64,000 nt of DNA from Valencia hispanica (lineage: Eukaryota; Chordata; Actinopteri; Cyprinodontiformes; Valenciidae), in assembly GCA_963556495.2 (NCBI GenBank), contig OY747702.1:25523403-25587402 (forward strand). The letters run 5' to 3'. Shown here piece after piece: positions 47,833 to 59,865 of the stretch (positions within the stretch are counted from its first letter, which is position 1; every line of letters starts with the position of its first letter). The position numbers and the translations under genes were made by a program. The notes below the pieces were generated by a model. The model was not told the DNA's origin and ran no database searches. It saw only the letters and a list, made by a program, of their open reading frames with translations.

Positions 47833-47892
47833 GGGCCCATGCAAAAAAAGAGGGCGAAGATTTGTCGGAAAACGACGGTGACGAAGACGAAG
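47833..47892 (+). CDS. nlgn3: Neuroligin-3 cassette exon A2 (acidic, 60 nt)
   Basis: Second alternative insert at splice site A. With the G from the preceding exon it reads GAHAKKEGEDLSENDGDEDE, matching the mammalian NLGN3 insert (AKKQGEDLADNDGDEDE) with a few changes. It is strongly acidic, the reverse of the basic A1 exon. Acceptor CAACAG, donor AAG/GTATTT. 60 nt, phase 1 in and out. Reading past the donor gives a stop at 47955, as expected for intron. Two TGCATG motifs follow at 47919-47924 and 48047-48052. In the family, site A inserts adjust affinity for neurexin and other partners. The next exon is not in the window. Confidence 0.95.
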
Positions 47893-48688
47893 GTATTTTC
47901 CACGGTGAAAAAAGACGGTGCATGATTTCCTTTGAAAGCACAATGTTACTGTTTTAGAATCCTTTATGGATTTTTTATTGCAAATATGCCCATCATGCAC
48001 CCATGTCTCATCATCATCATCTGCAGAGCAACATTTTCACAAAGACTGCATGTGAGTGAATGGGATGGTTTTTGTTTCCAAGGATCTATGTTCAGTGGAT
48101 GGATGAAGAGTTTTTTACTTTAGAGAGTGATAACATCCTGTTTCCGTCAAGAAAACTAAACCCAAGGTTGACTCATGTTAATATATCATGCAGTGAGTGC
48201 AGCAGGTGATATTAAAGGGGCAGGGTTAGCAACTAAAGCCCTTTGTTAAGGTGTGGCAAGAAATTGTCTGTTGATGGTGATAATAGCAAAGGAAAGTAAT
48301 ATCAGACTGTTCTTCAGGTCTGCTTGCTCATTCAGATGAGAAGCGGCAGTTCAGGAGCGATGCTAAAGAGGATTAGAGATGAGAGGTGTAGAAAATGGGA
48401 AGTTGCTGCTCAGCAATCGCATTGTTCTCTTTCCATATTTATCTTGGGATATTCCTGGCTCAGGGTGGATCGCTGCCGAGATTAGAATGAGAGACAGCTC
48501 TTGTGCTGCAACAGAAACAGCTTAAGTCTCTGAATCTAAATCAAAACCCTTGATGTAGCCCAGCCCTTCTCTTATGTTACCACTGTAGGGCAGGTGATCA
48601 AAGCCTGATGTTTTCATCATCACAAACCCCTTGATTTACACTCAGTTTCAATAATAACGACACACTGAATTTTCATCTCACTTGTACA

Positions 48689-48930
48689 GCTGCTTCTCAT
48701 TGAATTAAAATATCAAAAAGTACATATGAAGTTAATTAATAAAAGTTTAAAAAATAATAATTTTAATGATATACGTTGCACCAGCAATTCACTTTCAGAA
48801 AATATTTATATTTCACACAAATGTATCATATGCAGAAATGTTATGTCATCCACAGTATTAGTTAACTGTAAACTTACAAGTTGTTAAGCAGATTGTCAAG
48901 GGTTTGTCGGGAAGGTCCTTCCTTCTTGCC
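48689..48930. mobile_element. Possible Tc1-family miniature element end
   Basis: GTACAGCTGCTTCTCATTGA then ATTAAAATATC resembles an inverted-repeat end of Tc1-like elements in fish, related to the end at 52333-52365. The opposite end was not found. Confidence 0.4.
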
Positions 48931-49466
48931 AACAGGCTCCTTTCTCAAACAAAACCCTCATGCTGGCCTGGATCACATATCAGGAAGTGTTGCCATGGCA
49001 CCACTTTGACACACAGGTGTATCTTTATTCATGCCCAGGGCAAGCTGTTGCAACTGCAGCCAAACTGTCTTGATTTTTAACCTGTCTCTGTGTATATACA
49101 CAGCTCATGCATGTGCAGCTCTGTCCTCCTTCAAGTGGGCTCACGTGTTTCTGTATGTAACCCCCTTTGTATGTTTAAAATTGCTGACAAGTGCCAATCC
49201 CTTTGTCTGGCAAGGCTTTGCATGCATACAGAGTGGCTTGGTCTCAAAGCTGTTGTGCTAGACTAGCCCCACTGAAAATGTGACAAGTCTATTCTTTACC
49301 GAGCGCAACTAATACTGTTTGCAGAGCATCGCTGAAGACACACAATATAGTCCCAGAAGCATCTTTGCTGGAGAACTGTAACTAATGGATGTGTGACAGA
49401 GTTGGCCCCTACTTGCTAAAATGATCCAGAAGATTTTTATTGCTCTGGTGATTGTGCTTAACTGCA

Positions 49467-50090
49467 AGGGCGTAGAATTAGCGTGGACGGAGGGGACATG
49501 TCGCCACCAATATCCACCGATTATTGAATTGTCCCCACCAATAATTTGATCTCCTCGAGAAAAGAAAAACAAACCCAATAGAAAGCAAAAAAGAGAAAGA
49601 AAAATAACGATCTGTCAACGTCTCATCCACTTAGAGGTGCAGAAAGAGTTTAATTACCTTCTCTACTTGAGTCCCTACCTCTCGTAACATATATGGCCAA
49701 TGCGATTGGCTATGCCTTTCCCTGCTGTCCAACTGCACAACAAGCTGCCCACTATTAGTTATGTTGCACCATGCATCTAAGGATGGAGCAGGTCTGTGCG
49801 CGCTTCCCCCAAGGAGCAAGGTGCGCATGCACTGTGTGATTTCTGTCATATTTTTTAGCCCATTTTCCGGTCATGCAACAACTTTTGCGATCGGTTCGTC
49901 TTCAAAGCTGCATAAAAATAAATATGTTTTCCCTATAGTTTCTGCTTGCTTCTCTAATTTCCCGACCCAACCCGCCCGCTGATTTAAAACCGCCATCGGT
50001 CTGTGTCCACCGCAGCTACGCGCTCCAATCCCTTCGTAACTCTCCATTGTGCTGTCAGCTGAGCTCTCAGATATCGATGCTTTGAATACG
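49467..50090. mobile_element. Possible DNA transposon remnant
   Basis: 49467-49560 (AAGGGCGTAGAATTAGCG, GGGGACATGTCGCCACCAAT, TTGTCCCCACCAATAA) resembles a dispersed fish repeat terminus. The right boundary is a guess and there is no transposase. Confidence 0.35.
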
Positions 50091-51606
50091 TGTCCAGGTC
50101 TGAGATGATAATCAGTCAGATGCTCTCATAGGAATCTTTTTTTGATTGATTCAGTTACCTGAACTCTGTGCATAAAGTTGAAAATGTCTGCGCGTCTGCA
50201 ACAAGAGGTCAGGGATGTGAATTGTAAACTGCTTGTGTTTAAACCCCCCCAAAAAAGGTAAATAATGTGACCCCGTATTGCATTAAATTATTTCCTTTTT
50301 TATTTCTCTGTAATGTTGCACCGATGATTCCTTTTTTATGCAGACACACAGGGAAATTGGCAGCGCAGCTGATGAGATGGCAAAAACCCTTGGACACATG
50401 AGAAAACAAAAGCCAACAGTCAGCCCCTACCCTCGTCTCTGAACTGAAAATAAATATAAGAATCTGAATGAAAATATATTTAATTGTTTTACAGTATGTT
50501 ATGTTGTCGAATTCTATAGAAATTGCACTCATTGGTGCATTAATTGCGATGGGATGTGTTGCAACAGGTGTGTTTACTGGGTAGAAATATAAATACCGTG
50601 GTGACACTCCTGCATAATGCTGCACAATGGATGCGCTGGCACTCTTCGAAGCTCATGCTACTGACGGCATCTGGATGGGGAGAGTTTTTAAAGATTTCCT
50701 GGCCCATGGTGATGACTGGTAGATTAGCTGATTTAGATTCCCTTAAGCAGTCCTATTAGATCTATGTTCTTAATTGGGCCCGATATTAGATCTACCGACC
50801 CGCTGGAATCATGCATCCTGGGTCGTTGCAGCAATTGGCAGACACTCTGGAGGTGGCTTGCCATCTTCCTCTTTGCATCCACCTTCTTTTTCATGTCCGA
50901 CAAACCACTGCCACACTGCTGTTTGACTAGCATCTCCTTTGTTTATTTGTGACCCTCAAATAATATTTTGTGCAAATAATACTTTTTAACAGAAGATTTA
51001 AAGCACCCTTTTTCTGTCAGAATTTTATTACAAAGGAGTACTTTAAACTTTATATTTATTCTTATTTTTGCTCCTGCTTTCATTTAGATTTTAATCTCTT
51101 TACTCTAGTTGTCTTGTTACATATTTTCTTATTCCTATATTTTTGTCTTTTATTGTGAAGCACTTTGTTTGCGTTTTGACTGTGTAAAACTTTATGTAGA
51201 TAAACATCGATTGATTGATTGCAATAAAATGTTTTTTCATGCCTCCACGTCAACGATAAGCACCTCAATTTCCATCTCAATGAAACTGCATGTCCTCGAC
51301 CTCTTGGTCGCTATGGTTGTGAAATTCCACAAATCAGCCGGCTTAAGTCTATGCAAAATATTGATTAGGTATAGGTTTTGCATTGATGGTTTATGGCATA
51401 AAGTGGGCGTTTAAGATGCGAGATATGATCCAAAATCACCTGAGCACATTTCTAGGGAGATTGAGATTTATAAAGCAGAAATTACGTGCAGCTGTGCGTA
51501 CTCAAGGTTTTATAAATTGGAAGATTTCTTAGCGTAAATAAACTTTTTTTTGCTGAGCTCAAGTACAGTTTTAGTAAGCATTCTGCGTAAAGTTTTATAA
51601 ATGAGG

Positions 51607-52365
51607 CCCCTGGACTGTAGTTCCAAAAGTCCAAAGTCCTCTTTTAAGATGAAAGTAAAGTTTGCTTTTGATTTGGACATCAAGGTCTCAGAGTCTGGAG
51701 AAGGAGTGGAGAGGCACAGAATCCATGTTGTTTGAAGTCCAATGCAAAGCTTCCACAGTTAGCAATAATTTGGGAAGCTATCTCATATGTTGGTGTTGGT
51801 CCACAGTGTTTCCGGAAGTTCTATAGTCAGTGCAGCCATCTACCAGTTCTACCAGCACTTCACGCTTTCTTCTGCTGACAAGCTTTATGAAAATGCTGAT
51901 TTTATTTTCCAGAAGGACTTGTTACCTGCCCATACTACTGGAAGTATAAAAAGCTGGTTAAATGCAACAATGTAGATGACCTGAGGATCACTATTAAAGC
52001 AACTTGTGCTTTCATTACACCTCAGCAGAACCACAAGCTGTTTGCTTTCATGCCACACCACAATGATGCAGTAAATCATGCAAAAAGAGGCCTAAATAAG
52101 TATTGAGTGAAGATAAATTAACATATTTTTCAGAAGCCTGACATTTCTGTTTAAAAGATTCTTTTTTATTTGATCTTATGTTATATTCTAAGATACAGAA
52201 TTTGGGATTTCATCATCTGTAAACCATAATCAACACTACAAGAAATAGAGACTTTAAATATTTCAGTCCAACTGTAATAAATCCATATGTGTTTAGCTTT
52301 TTGAAATGAGTGAATGTAAAAATTTAACTTTTTCAGGATATTCAATTTTTTAGCTGTACTTGTAT
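51607..52365 (+). mobile_element. Tc1-like relic, same family as 30231-31060
   Basis: Decayed transposase: sequence matching the first DDE part near 51640-51720, then SADKLYENADFIFQKDLLPA (51867-51926) with the second D kept. The part with PDLNPIEN is deleted. It shares CATATTTTTCAGAAGCC with the copy at 30.9 kb. It ends GATATTCAATTTTTTAGCTG then TACTTGTA, the inverted-repeat end. Confidence 0.75.
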
Positions 52366-52555
52366 GTCTAAAAGGTACGACACAGGAAATAGGTATTACT
52401 CACTTGGACAGTAGGTGCAAAATTGCATTAAAAGCCACAACACCAGCTGAAATCTGTTGAAGTTAAAAAGGCAATCCTTTCCCTTATAAGTGCAAATTAT
52501 TAATGTAGTTTAGTACTAGCTGATAACCTATAAAAAGGGTTCCAATAACCAAGAA

Positions 52556-53104
52556 ATTGCAAAACAGTGTGATGATGGGTAAAGGCAAAGAGCTCTTTTA
52601 AGAACTTCATAATCTTCTTGTTTTAAGACATACTGATTAAACTATCTACACATGCATTTCTAAATTGCTGAATTTTTGTTCCCGGGAAAACCATTTAGGC
52701 CATAATGCAGAGGTGGAAAAAAAATACATTTGACTATAAATCATCCACAACCAGTGGCTCCTTTCAATATTTCTCGCAGAAGTCAGTAGAATAATTAGAT
52801 AAGCTGTCCAAGAGCAACCATGAAAACAACAAGCACACAACCATCATGGTCTCTATGCACACTCACCCAACAGGAAGGCACTGCAGAAGAAAAAAGGCAG
52901 TTGAAGTTCATTTAAACCTTGAAAAGGACAAGCCAGGAAAATACTTGGAGAATACAGTCTGGTAAAATGAAACTAAAATAAGAAAGTAAAGCGCATTTGG
53001 AGGAGGAATGGCACTTAATATAACCTAAAAAAAATGGCCCACCAACATGTTTGTTTGGAGGTGGGAATATGTTCGTGTTGGGCTATTTATCAGCATGTGA
53101 TACT
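52556..53104 (+). mobile_element. Tc1-like transposase relic of another family
   Basis: Ordered matches to a Tc1 transposase at DNA level: GGTAAAGGCAAAGAGCTCTT (start, MGK..KEL), a Pro-Arg linker region near 52740, and AAGGCACTGCAGAAGAAAAA. TGGTAAAATGAAACTAAAAT (D of the first catalytic box changed to N) and TTTGGAGGTGGGAATATGTT (GGGNVM-like) follow. Many frame breaks. Confidence 0.6.
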
Positions 53105-54139
53105 GGAAGCTGGTAGCTACTTTCTCAATACTAGAGAAGTCTTAAAACAGCCATCACCAAAAATGGCTTTACTGCTAAGTATTTAATAAATTTTAGTCAA
53201 CCTGATCAATACTTACTCTCTTTGTCACTCCATTTCATTACACATAATTTATAGACTTATCTGTTTTGATCTCATTGTATATTTGGATTCATTGGGTGAT
53301 TACAAACATCTGGCATGCTTTTTTTCTCTTAAAAGCCCATTAGAAGTATACTTTTGGAGAAAAACAATTGTCTTCAATACTTTCCCGACGTATGTTCTCC
53401 CCAATTATTGCCTTCACGAGTAGCCATTCTTTTATTGCTGATAATAGCACCTTCGTAGTTTCTAATAATATTACTTAATGCATTACTGATGAAAAATGTG
53501 ACATTTGTATTCATGTTGAAGAACAAGACCTATCACAACACAAGCCAAACTCCCCCTCAGTCTCTGGCTGATATACCTCTTATCCGTGAATTCTCATTCA
53601 GCTAAGGGAGTTGCTGCTTCGTCTGGTGTTTCTGCGTAACCCCTTCTATCTCTCACTCTGTTCATCCCTGCATTACCATGCCGCCTCACTTGGCCATCCG
53701 TCTATCCTGGGCTAATTTGCTCCCTTCATCCAACATATTGTAATGGCCCATCTTGTTGTTAAAACCCTCCGGGCACTTTCTTCAATTTTAATCCTGATAA
53801 ATATAGGAACAATAAAGGATTTTGTCTGTTGCCAAAGAAATAAAGCACATGTAATGAAAGGGTAATATATAAATGAACAATAAAAAAGGCTGCAGAGCAG
53901 CCAATAAAACGTTTAACTCATACAAATGCACAAACACAATGAAATATATACGTAGGAATAAGATTTTATTTTGTATGTGTTTAAATGTTCTTGAGATTCT
54001 CCCTCTGTATGTTTCTATATGTAACTGGATATCTGCTCTTTATGTGTCTGTTTGAGCACCAGTCAAGTCTTGGGCATCCCTAGGAGCATTCAAATTCTAC
54101 ACTACACTCTCTCCAGCAGCACAAGCTTGTGGGCCGAAC

Positions 54140-54164
54140 TGCAGTGATTTACAACAGCCCACAA
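54140..54164. repeat. 25-bp inverted repeat, left arm
   Basis: TGCAGTGATTTACAACAGCC followed by CACAA is exactly complementary to 55210-55234. The arm is also part of a small local hairpin (CTTGTGGGC at 54125 with GCCCACAA at 54157). Confidence 0.85.
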
Positions 54165-55209
54165 TCAAGACTCAATTTTACAGAGGCAGTTATTGCACTG
54201 TAAAATAGAGTGCAAGCTTTCAATCACTTACCTGCTGTTGTTAGATAAAGCTGGGTATGTAAATAAAGGACTGGAGTCAATGCAGGAGGTAAATCTCCCA
54301 AGTGAAGTATGGCAGTGGTGTTGAGAGGCTGGACCTCCTGACAGGTACCAAGAGGCAACCATCCACCCTCCACCTCTGCCCAAGCGTACTACTATAGATG
54401 AAAAATAGATCCGTATTCATCTCTGCCATTCAGTGCATCAAGACTCTTAAGCACTGTTTCCACCAAGTGTGACTGCACATTTACACAAACATGTTCTCAC
54501 ACACAATGCCTTCTTCCAAGCTCAAGAAGCAAGCCCTGAGGAAGACACACATAAATAGAGATACCCTGCCACTACCCTCAGAGACTCTCCATTGCTGCGG
54601 CGCCAGAGAGCAGAGCTGAGCTCCACCTGCCTGGGTATTACCATTAATTCCATTGCACAGTTCTGGCTGGATCCCCATCCAGCAAAGCCCTTAGCTAAGG
54701 CAGGCTGGAGAGTGGTAAATCGACAGTAGGGTGAATTCCCACACCGCTCTCTTCTTTCTGCCACTATCCTATTCTCTCTGATGTAGCACTGATAGGAGAA
54801 GTCATACCCCTTAAAGTCCATTCATTCAGAAATCCTTGTAATACTGGGGCTCTGCTTCTTTCCAGAATAAGCAATTCTGCTAATAGCTGATCCACAAGAC
54901 ACCATTTCAGCCATTGCAAAGAAAGACTAACTGTGAGCTGTTTTTTTTCCTCCTGCTTTTGCCCTTTAGCTTTGAATGAGACAGAATAATAGAGATGCAA
55001 AAGTGTTAAAGACTCTGCTTAAGGAAGAAAGTGGCACATTTATTTGCAGAACATGAAAAAATTGTTAGAGTATTACATTCAAGAAATAGGCAATTTCTAT
55101 ATTATTTAATTTGCAGACATTGCAGATTTCACAATATAATGATTTGAAAAATAAAATTCTTCACACATTTTGGAACTCTGGAAATTCTTCATAGTGTTCA
55201 AACCACCAC
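54165..55209. other. Sequence between the 25-bp inverted repeats
   Basis: 1045 bp with overlapping minus-strand frames of 65-99 codons and no recognisable domain. It could be the body of an unknown element bounded by the inverted repeat, or unrelated sequence. Confidence 0.35.
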
Positions 55210-55234
55210 TTGTGGGCTGTTGTAAATCACTGCA
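55210..55234. repeat. 25-bp inverted repeat, right arm
   Basis: Exact reverse complement of 54140-54164. It ends 7 bp before the TAA target duplication of the Harbinger-like element. Confidence 0.85.
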
Positions 55235-55244
55235 CTTTCAGTAA

Positions 55245-55984
55245 GGGTGTGTTCACACCTGCAGCATTTGATTAGATTAAAACGAACTCAAGTACGGTTC
55301 GTTTGAGCAGGTGTGAATGCGGACCAGTGAGATTTGGTCCGGACTAACGAACCAAACTGAGAACCACATTTTAAGGTGGTCTCGGTCCGCTTCCAAATGG
55401 ATTCTGGTGCGGTTCACTTCAGGTGTGAATACGAACCAGCCTCGGTTCGGTCCAACTTCGTGATAAAAGCCATTTTGTTCTTTGTAGGCACCTATAGCGC
55501 GCTGCCCTTTGCACTGTGGGAGGCACTGTTTCTGTGTTGTTTTTGTTAGTGTTAGCACCAACAATAAATTGCAGTCAAACGTGGAATCGGGAGGAAGTCC
55601 GGTGCTTCATCGAGATTTGGTCGATGAACAATGTAAATATAATACATTACGACGACCACAACAAGAAGACAGGCGCAATCCATCTGTGTATGCAGACCTA
55701 AGCCTGTTTATTTCTGTGAGTTTCACCGCGTCTGCTGCCGGACCAATACGGAATGACTGACATCATGCATCCGTATCCTGTTTGTCTTTTTCTTGGACTT
55801 TCTTTCGGCAATTCTTGCTACAGCACCACCACACGCAAGGGGGATGTACCATATTTGAAAGGTTTAGTTCATTTGTCAAAAGTGCAATGTGAGCACGAGC
55901 TGCACCAGCTCAAAGTTGCAACAATGTTGCAAAATTGGTCCTCAATCGTACGGAGTCCAGCGGACTAACAGTGTGAAACCACCC
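55245..55984 (+). mobile_element. Harbinger-like element with Myb/SANT remnant
   Basis: The 3-bp TAA duplication (55242-55244 and 55985-55987) flanks ends GGGTGTGTTCACACC and, on the minus strand, GGGTGGTTTCACAC. TWA targets are the hallmark of PIF/Harbinger. The 740-bp unit keeps part of the accessory DNA-binding gene but no nuclease. Confidence 0.75.
55516..55701 (+). pseudogene. Myb/SANT-like DNA-binding fragment (Harbinger)
   Basis: The frame contains SQTWNREEVRCFIEIWS, the first helix pattern (W-x3-E-x6-W) of the trihelix/MADF-type Myb-SANT protein that Harbinger elements encode alongside their nuclease. It should bind the element ends and import the nuclease. Only the first helix region is clear; the rest is truncated. 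The match is by motif only. Confidence 0.5.
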
Positions 55985-56348
55985 TAAGTGTCTGGGTCGT
56001 TTTCCCCTGCAACTATGCAGATGTGATGTATGTAGAATGTGTTGTTTTTCGAAAAATGCATGGGCATGCCAAGAAAACAAGTCACCTCTGTTGTAAATAG
56101 CATTCTCCTAAATTACTGATTCAGTAGAAAAACAAACTTTGGGTTTTGGCCTTGAACCATTTAGATGGCCCTTTCCATCTATTGCCTAGTAGGTCACTGC
56201 TAATTTTCAAGAAAACAGAAGAGTTCCAAAGAAGTCAAGGCTACCTTTGGGCAAGGTTATCATCCGCCGTGTGTTTTACATACTTCTTCATTAAGGTGCC
56301 CTTTAAGGATGCAACTGCATGTTATGACCTCGACAGAACTTACCTTAA

Positions 56349-57722
56349 AGTGGACATATGCTTTTAAATTCTTCCTTTTTACATCTAAATAATTTAGTTG
56401 TGGTCTATATATAGTGGAACTGCAGTTATTAGGTCGGATTTTTTATTAGCAGTTCTATAGGCTCCTCTTCTACCCCTGTTCAGAGCTGTCTGAGCAGGGT
56501 CTACGGAATGACTCGTTGGTACGGTCCCTTTAAATAAGTAAGAGGTGCTGCATACCACGCCCCCCTCCAGGTTGCTGAACCTTCCAATCCACCCCATTCA
56601 GCCATTTTTGTAGTTTGATAGAGAACCGGCAACCTAGCATTGCAGAAACTTTTTATTCATCAAATTTTTATTCGTCAATTCGGAAGAGACACTAACAAAA
56701 AATAAGATGACGCCAAACCTCGTTTAAAAAAATAATAATGTGCTATGCTTTACATCGATCTGAAATACCACAGCTAAAACAATACGAACTTCAAAGCTAT
56801 AAAAAGTGGGTTTTCTTACGATATAAAGAGAAAAGATTACACTAAATCATGGCAACTTTGTTTTCTAAGCAGGTATACTGAATGAAGAAAGGGAAAAATG
56901 TTAGCAATTTCAAAGTAGCATATGAACCTGTCCACTTTTACAGTCAACAAACTCTTTCAAAACACAGAGACGGGTACGAAACCAGATAGGGAAACGTATT
57001 AAATTATAGTGTGCCTTTACCTGTGATGGTAGTATTAAAAAGACATATGTAATTGGGGAGCTAAAACATTTATCACATAGCGCTAACATAAGCAGAAAGT
57101 CAGATGCTAATGCTATCAAAACAATGTCCAAGAGGCATTAAATGAATGTCCTAAAAATACATAGAAAAACATAAGTACAAAAATACAATTGGAGCTTACC
57201 ACTGTGCTGTGTCCACCATTTTCATATTAAGAAGAGATTGGGGCTTCGATAAGACGAAGTCTTTCAGAAAACCCTTGTTGATACTGGTGGAGGTTATTGA
57301 AGCACTCGTCTTTGAAGTGTTTGGCGCAAACAAAAACCACTTTAGCCACAGATTCGGGCAGATTACCATTAAAAATAAAACTTAACACACTTCGAAGCGG
57401 TTCTGATGGTGGGAGACGGTGTAAAGAGTTGTGCAGGTTAATACACCCAACAACAGAACATTTTGACACTTGTACTTTAGGCATACCTAAACTTGGACTA
57501 CCAACTCACAGTGAGAAATAAAGATGGCGGATGGCAAAAAACTTACTAGATAATAGAGAAAACTGAACGGCTTAAAAGATATGACTCAAAACATTTGACA
57601 ACAATATCTCCACAACACATGGAGTAACAAATTTATGCTTTTTGCACTCCTAGACACTATAAATTCACTACACAAAGCATTTAAGGGCTAAATTTTAAGG
57701 GAATTTCCATGATATTTCCCCT
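56349..57722 (-). mobile_element. TTAA-flanked element with a THAP reading frame
   Basis: TTAA at 56345-56348 and 57723-57726. Ends AGTGGACATATGC (left) and, on the minus strand, AGGGGAAATATCATGG (right) are related inverted repeats. The left end matches a widespread fish repeat (AAAGTGGACATAT). Total 1374 bp. It encodes one THAP-domain frame near its right end. Confidence 0.65.
57227..57484 (-). CDS. THAP-type zinc finger protein, transposon-derived
   Basis: 85 codons, start at 57484. THAP domains are C2CH zinc-binding, site-specific DNA-binding modules found in P-element-type transposases and host factors. Here C9 and C14 (CSVVGC) form the first pair and VFVCAKHF the C-x2-H pair. DECFNN and a basic FSERLRLIE end follow in the usual order, within about 70 residues. 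I do not see the usual tryptophan between the pairs (RSVLSFIF stands where WLxFIF is common), so zinc-fold integrity is doubtful. A TAA stop comes soon after, and a splice-donor-like GTGGTAAGC follows at about 57200. Most likely the first exon of a transposon gene, not a host gene. Confidence 0.65.
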   Translation of the reverse strand: MPKVQVSKCSVVGCINLHNSLHRLPPSEPLRSVLSFIFNGNLPESVAKVVFVCAKHFKDECFNNLHQYQQGFSERLRLIEAPISS

Positions 57723-58581
57723 TTAAGTAATCCTAGATGTTCTCTGTATTGTAATACAAAGTTAAGTCTAAATATGAGAATAGTAAATTCTTTGGCAATA
57801 CATACTAATGTGTGGAGCAATTGTATTGCTAATCTCTGGTCTGGATACAAATAGTCAATGGTAAATCAGCTGCTTGCAAATCAGGACGAATTAATGCCAA
57901 ATGCCAAGGGGTGCCCTGAGTATGACTTTTTTGTAACCTGTGCAATCCAAGTCTTTTAGGAATAGTTATTTTCCAAAACTAGGTCTCAGTCAAATACCTC
58001 ATCAAAATCATTGCCATGTATATTCTTCAAATCTCAATAGGCTTAAGATGCAATAAAATGGTACATTAAATTTTTATAAGTTTAACTGGTCTGCATTAGT
58101 ATTGTGACTGTCACTCACCAATGTTTGAGGTACCAAAATTCCTCCTGTTATTTTCTTTTTCTGAACAGGGACACAGCTTTTGTTCTGTCCAAAAGTTTTG
58201 AATATTAATTTGAAATCCTGTGCCTATCACAGTTAACTAGCATTTTTATTTATAATTTGCTTCTCATAATATTTCTGATTCAGTAGATATACGCCATCTT
58301 TCTCACACTGACAATGTTTTCATACAGTTTGCTGAGGTGTGACACTAATGCCAAAACGTTAACTCTCTGCTTTGATGTGACTTTTTGATATTTCAGTTTT
58401 GACATATTTCAATGCTGATTCAGTTCATGCTGAAAAATTAAGAACAAAATTGTCCTGCTTCATGAACTGAACGTAAAATTCAATCACATGTGTATTAGTT
58501 ATTCTCTTTGCAGCAGTATACAAGACAGCTGTCTGAGTATGTATGATGACAGAATAAAGGTTCTATATAAAGCATATTCTT

Positions 58582-58750
<169 letters not shown>

Positions 58751-59865
58751 GTTTTTAATATCTGTGTTTTAACATCAACCTGCCAATGGGACCAGAGATG
58801 GGAATTACCCACTTGTCTACAGTATAATATAATTTTACATGTATATTTACGTTAGTATGTATTATCCCATTTTTAAAAACAAACTTTACTGTGACTAAGC
58901 TAAAAATCCTGGGATTAGGTTTTAGTTATGTAAGTCACATGTGACATTGTTATTGAGAACTGTCAGAATTTCTGGAGAACACTGTTCAGTGCAACATTCT
59001 CTGGCTGTAAAGTGGTTTCCTTCTGCCAGACCCATCACTTCTGATTATGTTCTGGCTTTTAAGCTTGTCTGGCTTAAAGGTTCTAAGTGCTGACTTTTGA
59101 AAATTACAGCAGGAAATGGTTATTTGCTATTATTGAAAATATTTTGTGAAATAATTGTAAAATAGTGTCACTCTTTCCAAAGGATAAAAATATATAACTT
59201 CACAGAGTCTGCCACTCAGTTTTTTTTGAACCCAGTCGTTTCCTTTAAAATGTTCAGCTCTAAAACATGAAACGACAGACCTTCTCTACAAAAGTGTAAT
59301 AGAGTGACAGAGTGTTATGTGGATCAGCAGGAGTCTGGCTTTTAGAATTCTCTTCAATGGCAAGATCACCTTCTTCACCTTAAAAGGCCTGAGTTGTAGG
59401 AAGAGACAAGACCACTGTTAAAATCGTCTGGCCTGGGATAAAACAGGGCTCCAGATTGGTCGTGTTCTTTTAGTTTTAGTTCAAGATGCTAGTGTCATTT
59501 TTACCTGGAAGCTAAAGGGTTTGTTAAAAAACATGTTTCAGCTTTTAAAGACTGCTGGGGGAAAAAGACAGCAGTTTCTAAAAATAGTTGAATATTGGAT
59601 AAATACTTCTTCATTCAGACTGAATCAGCTGAATCAGATAAAAATCCCAAATCTCAATATAACCACTTAAGTGAAGAGAGAAAACATTGGTTTTGCAAAA
59701 AGCCTTCAGTGCCTGATAGGCACTTTACAGTTTACTTTCCCTATCGCTTTGCAAGTTACTGTGGGTAGCTATCGTTTTTGTCAATTCAGTTCAGCTGCCT
59801 AACAAGGTAAATGCTCAGTAGTTTCTGAATGCCTTACACAGCAGCGTTAAATGCAATCAAATTGG

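Noticed and set aside
50239..50625. 128-codon open frame on the - strand
   Set aside because: No recognisable motif; lies in an intron next to a repeat; probably chance.
54522..55000. Overlapping minus-strand frames of 78-99 codons
   Set aside because: No domain or splice signals; frames overlap one another and lie between inverted repeats.
57227..57484. Host THAP gene
   Set aside because: It sits inside a TTAA-flanked repeat, lacks a typical THAP residue and has no further exons; better explained as transposon sequence.
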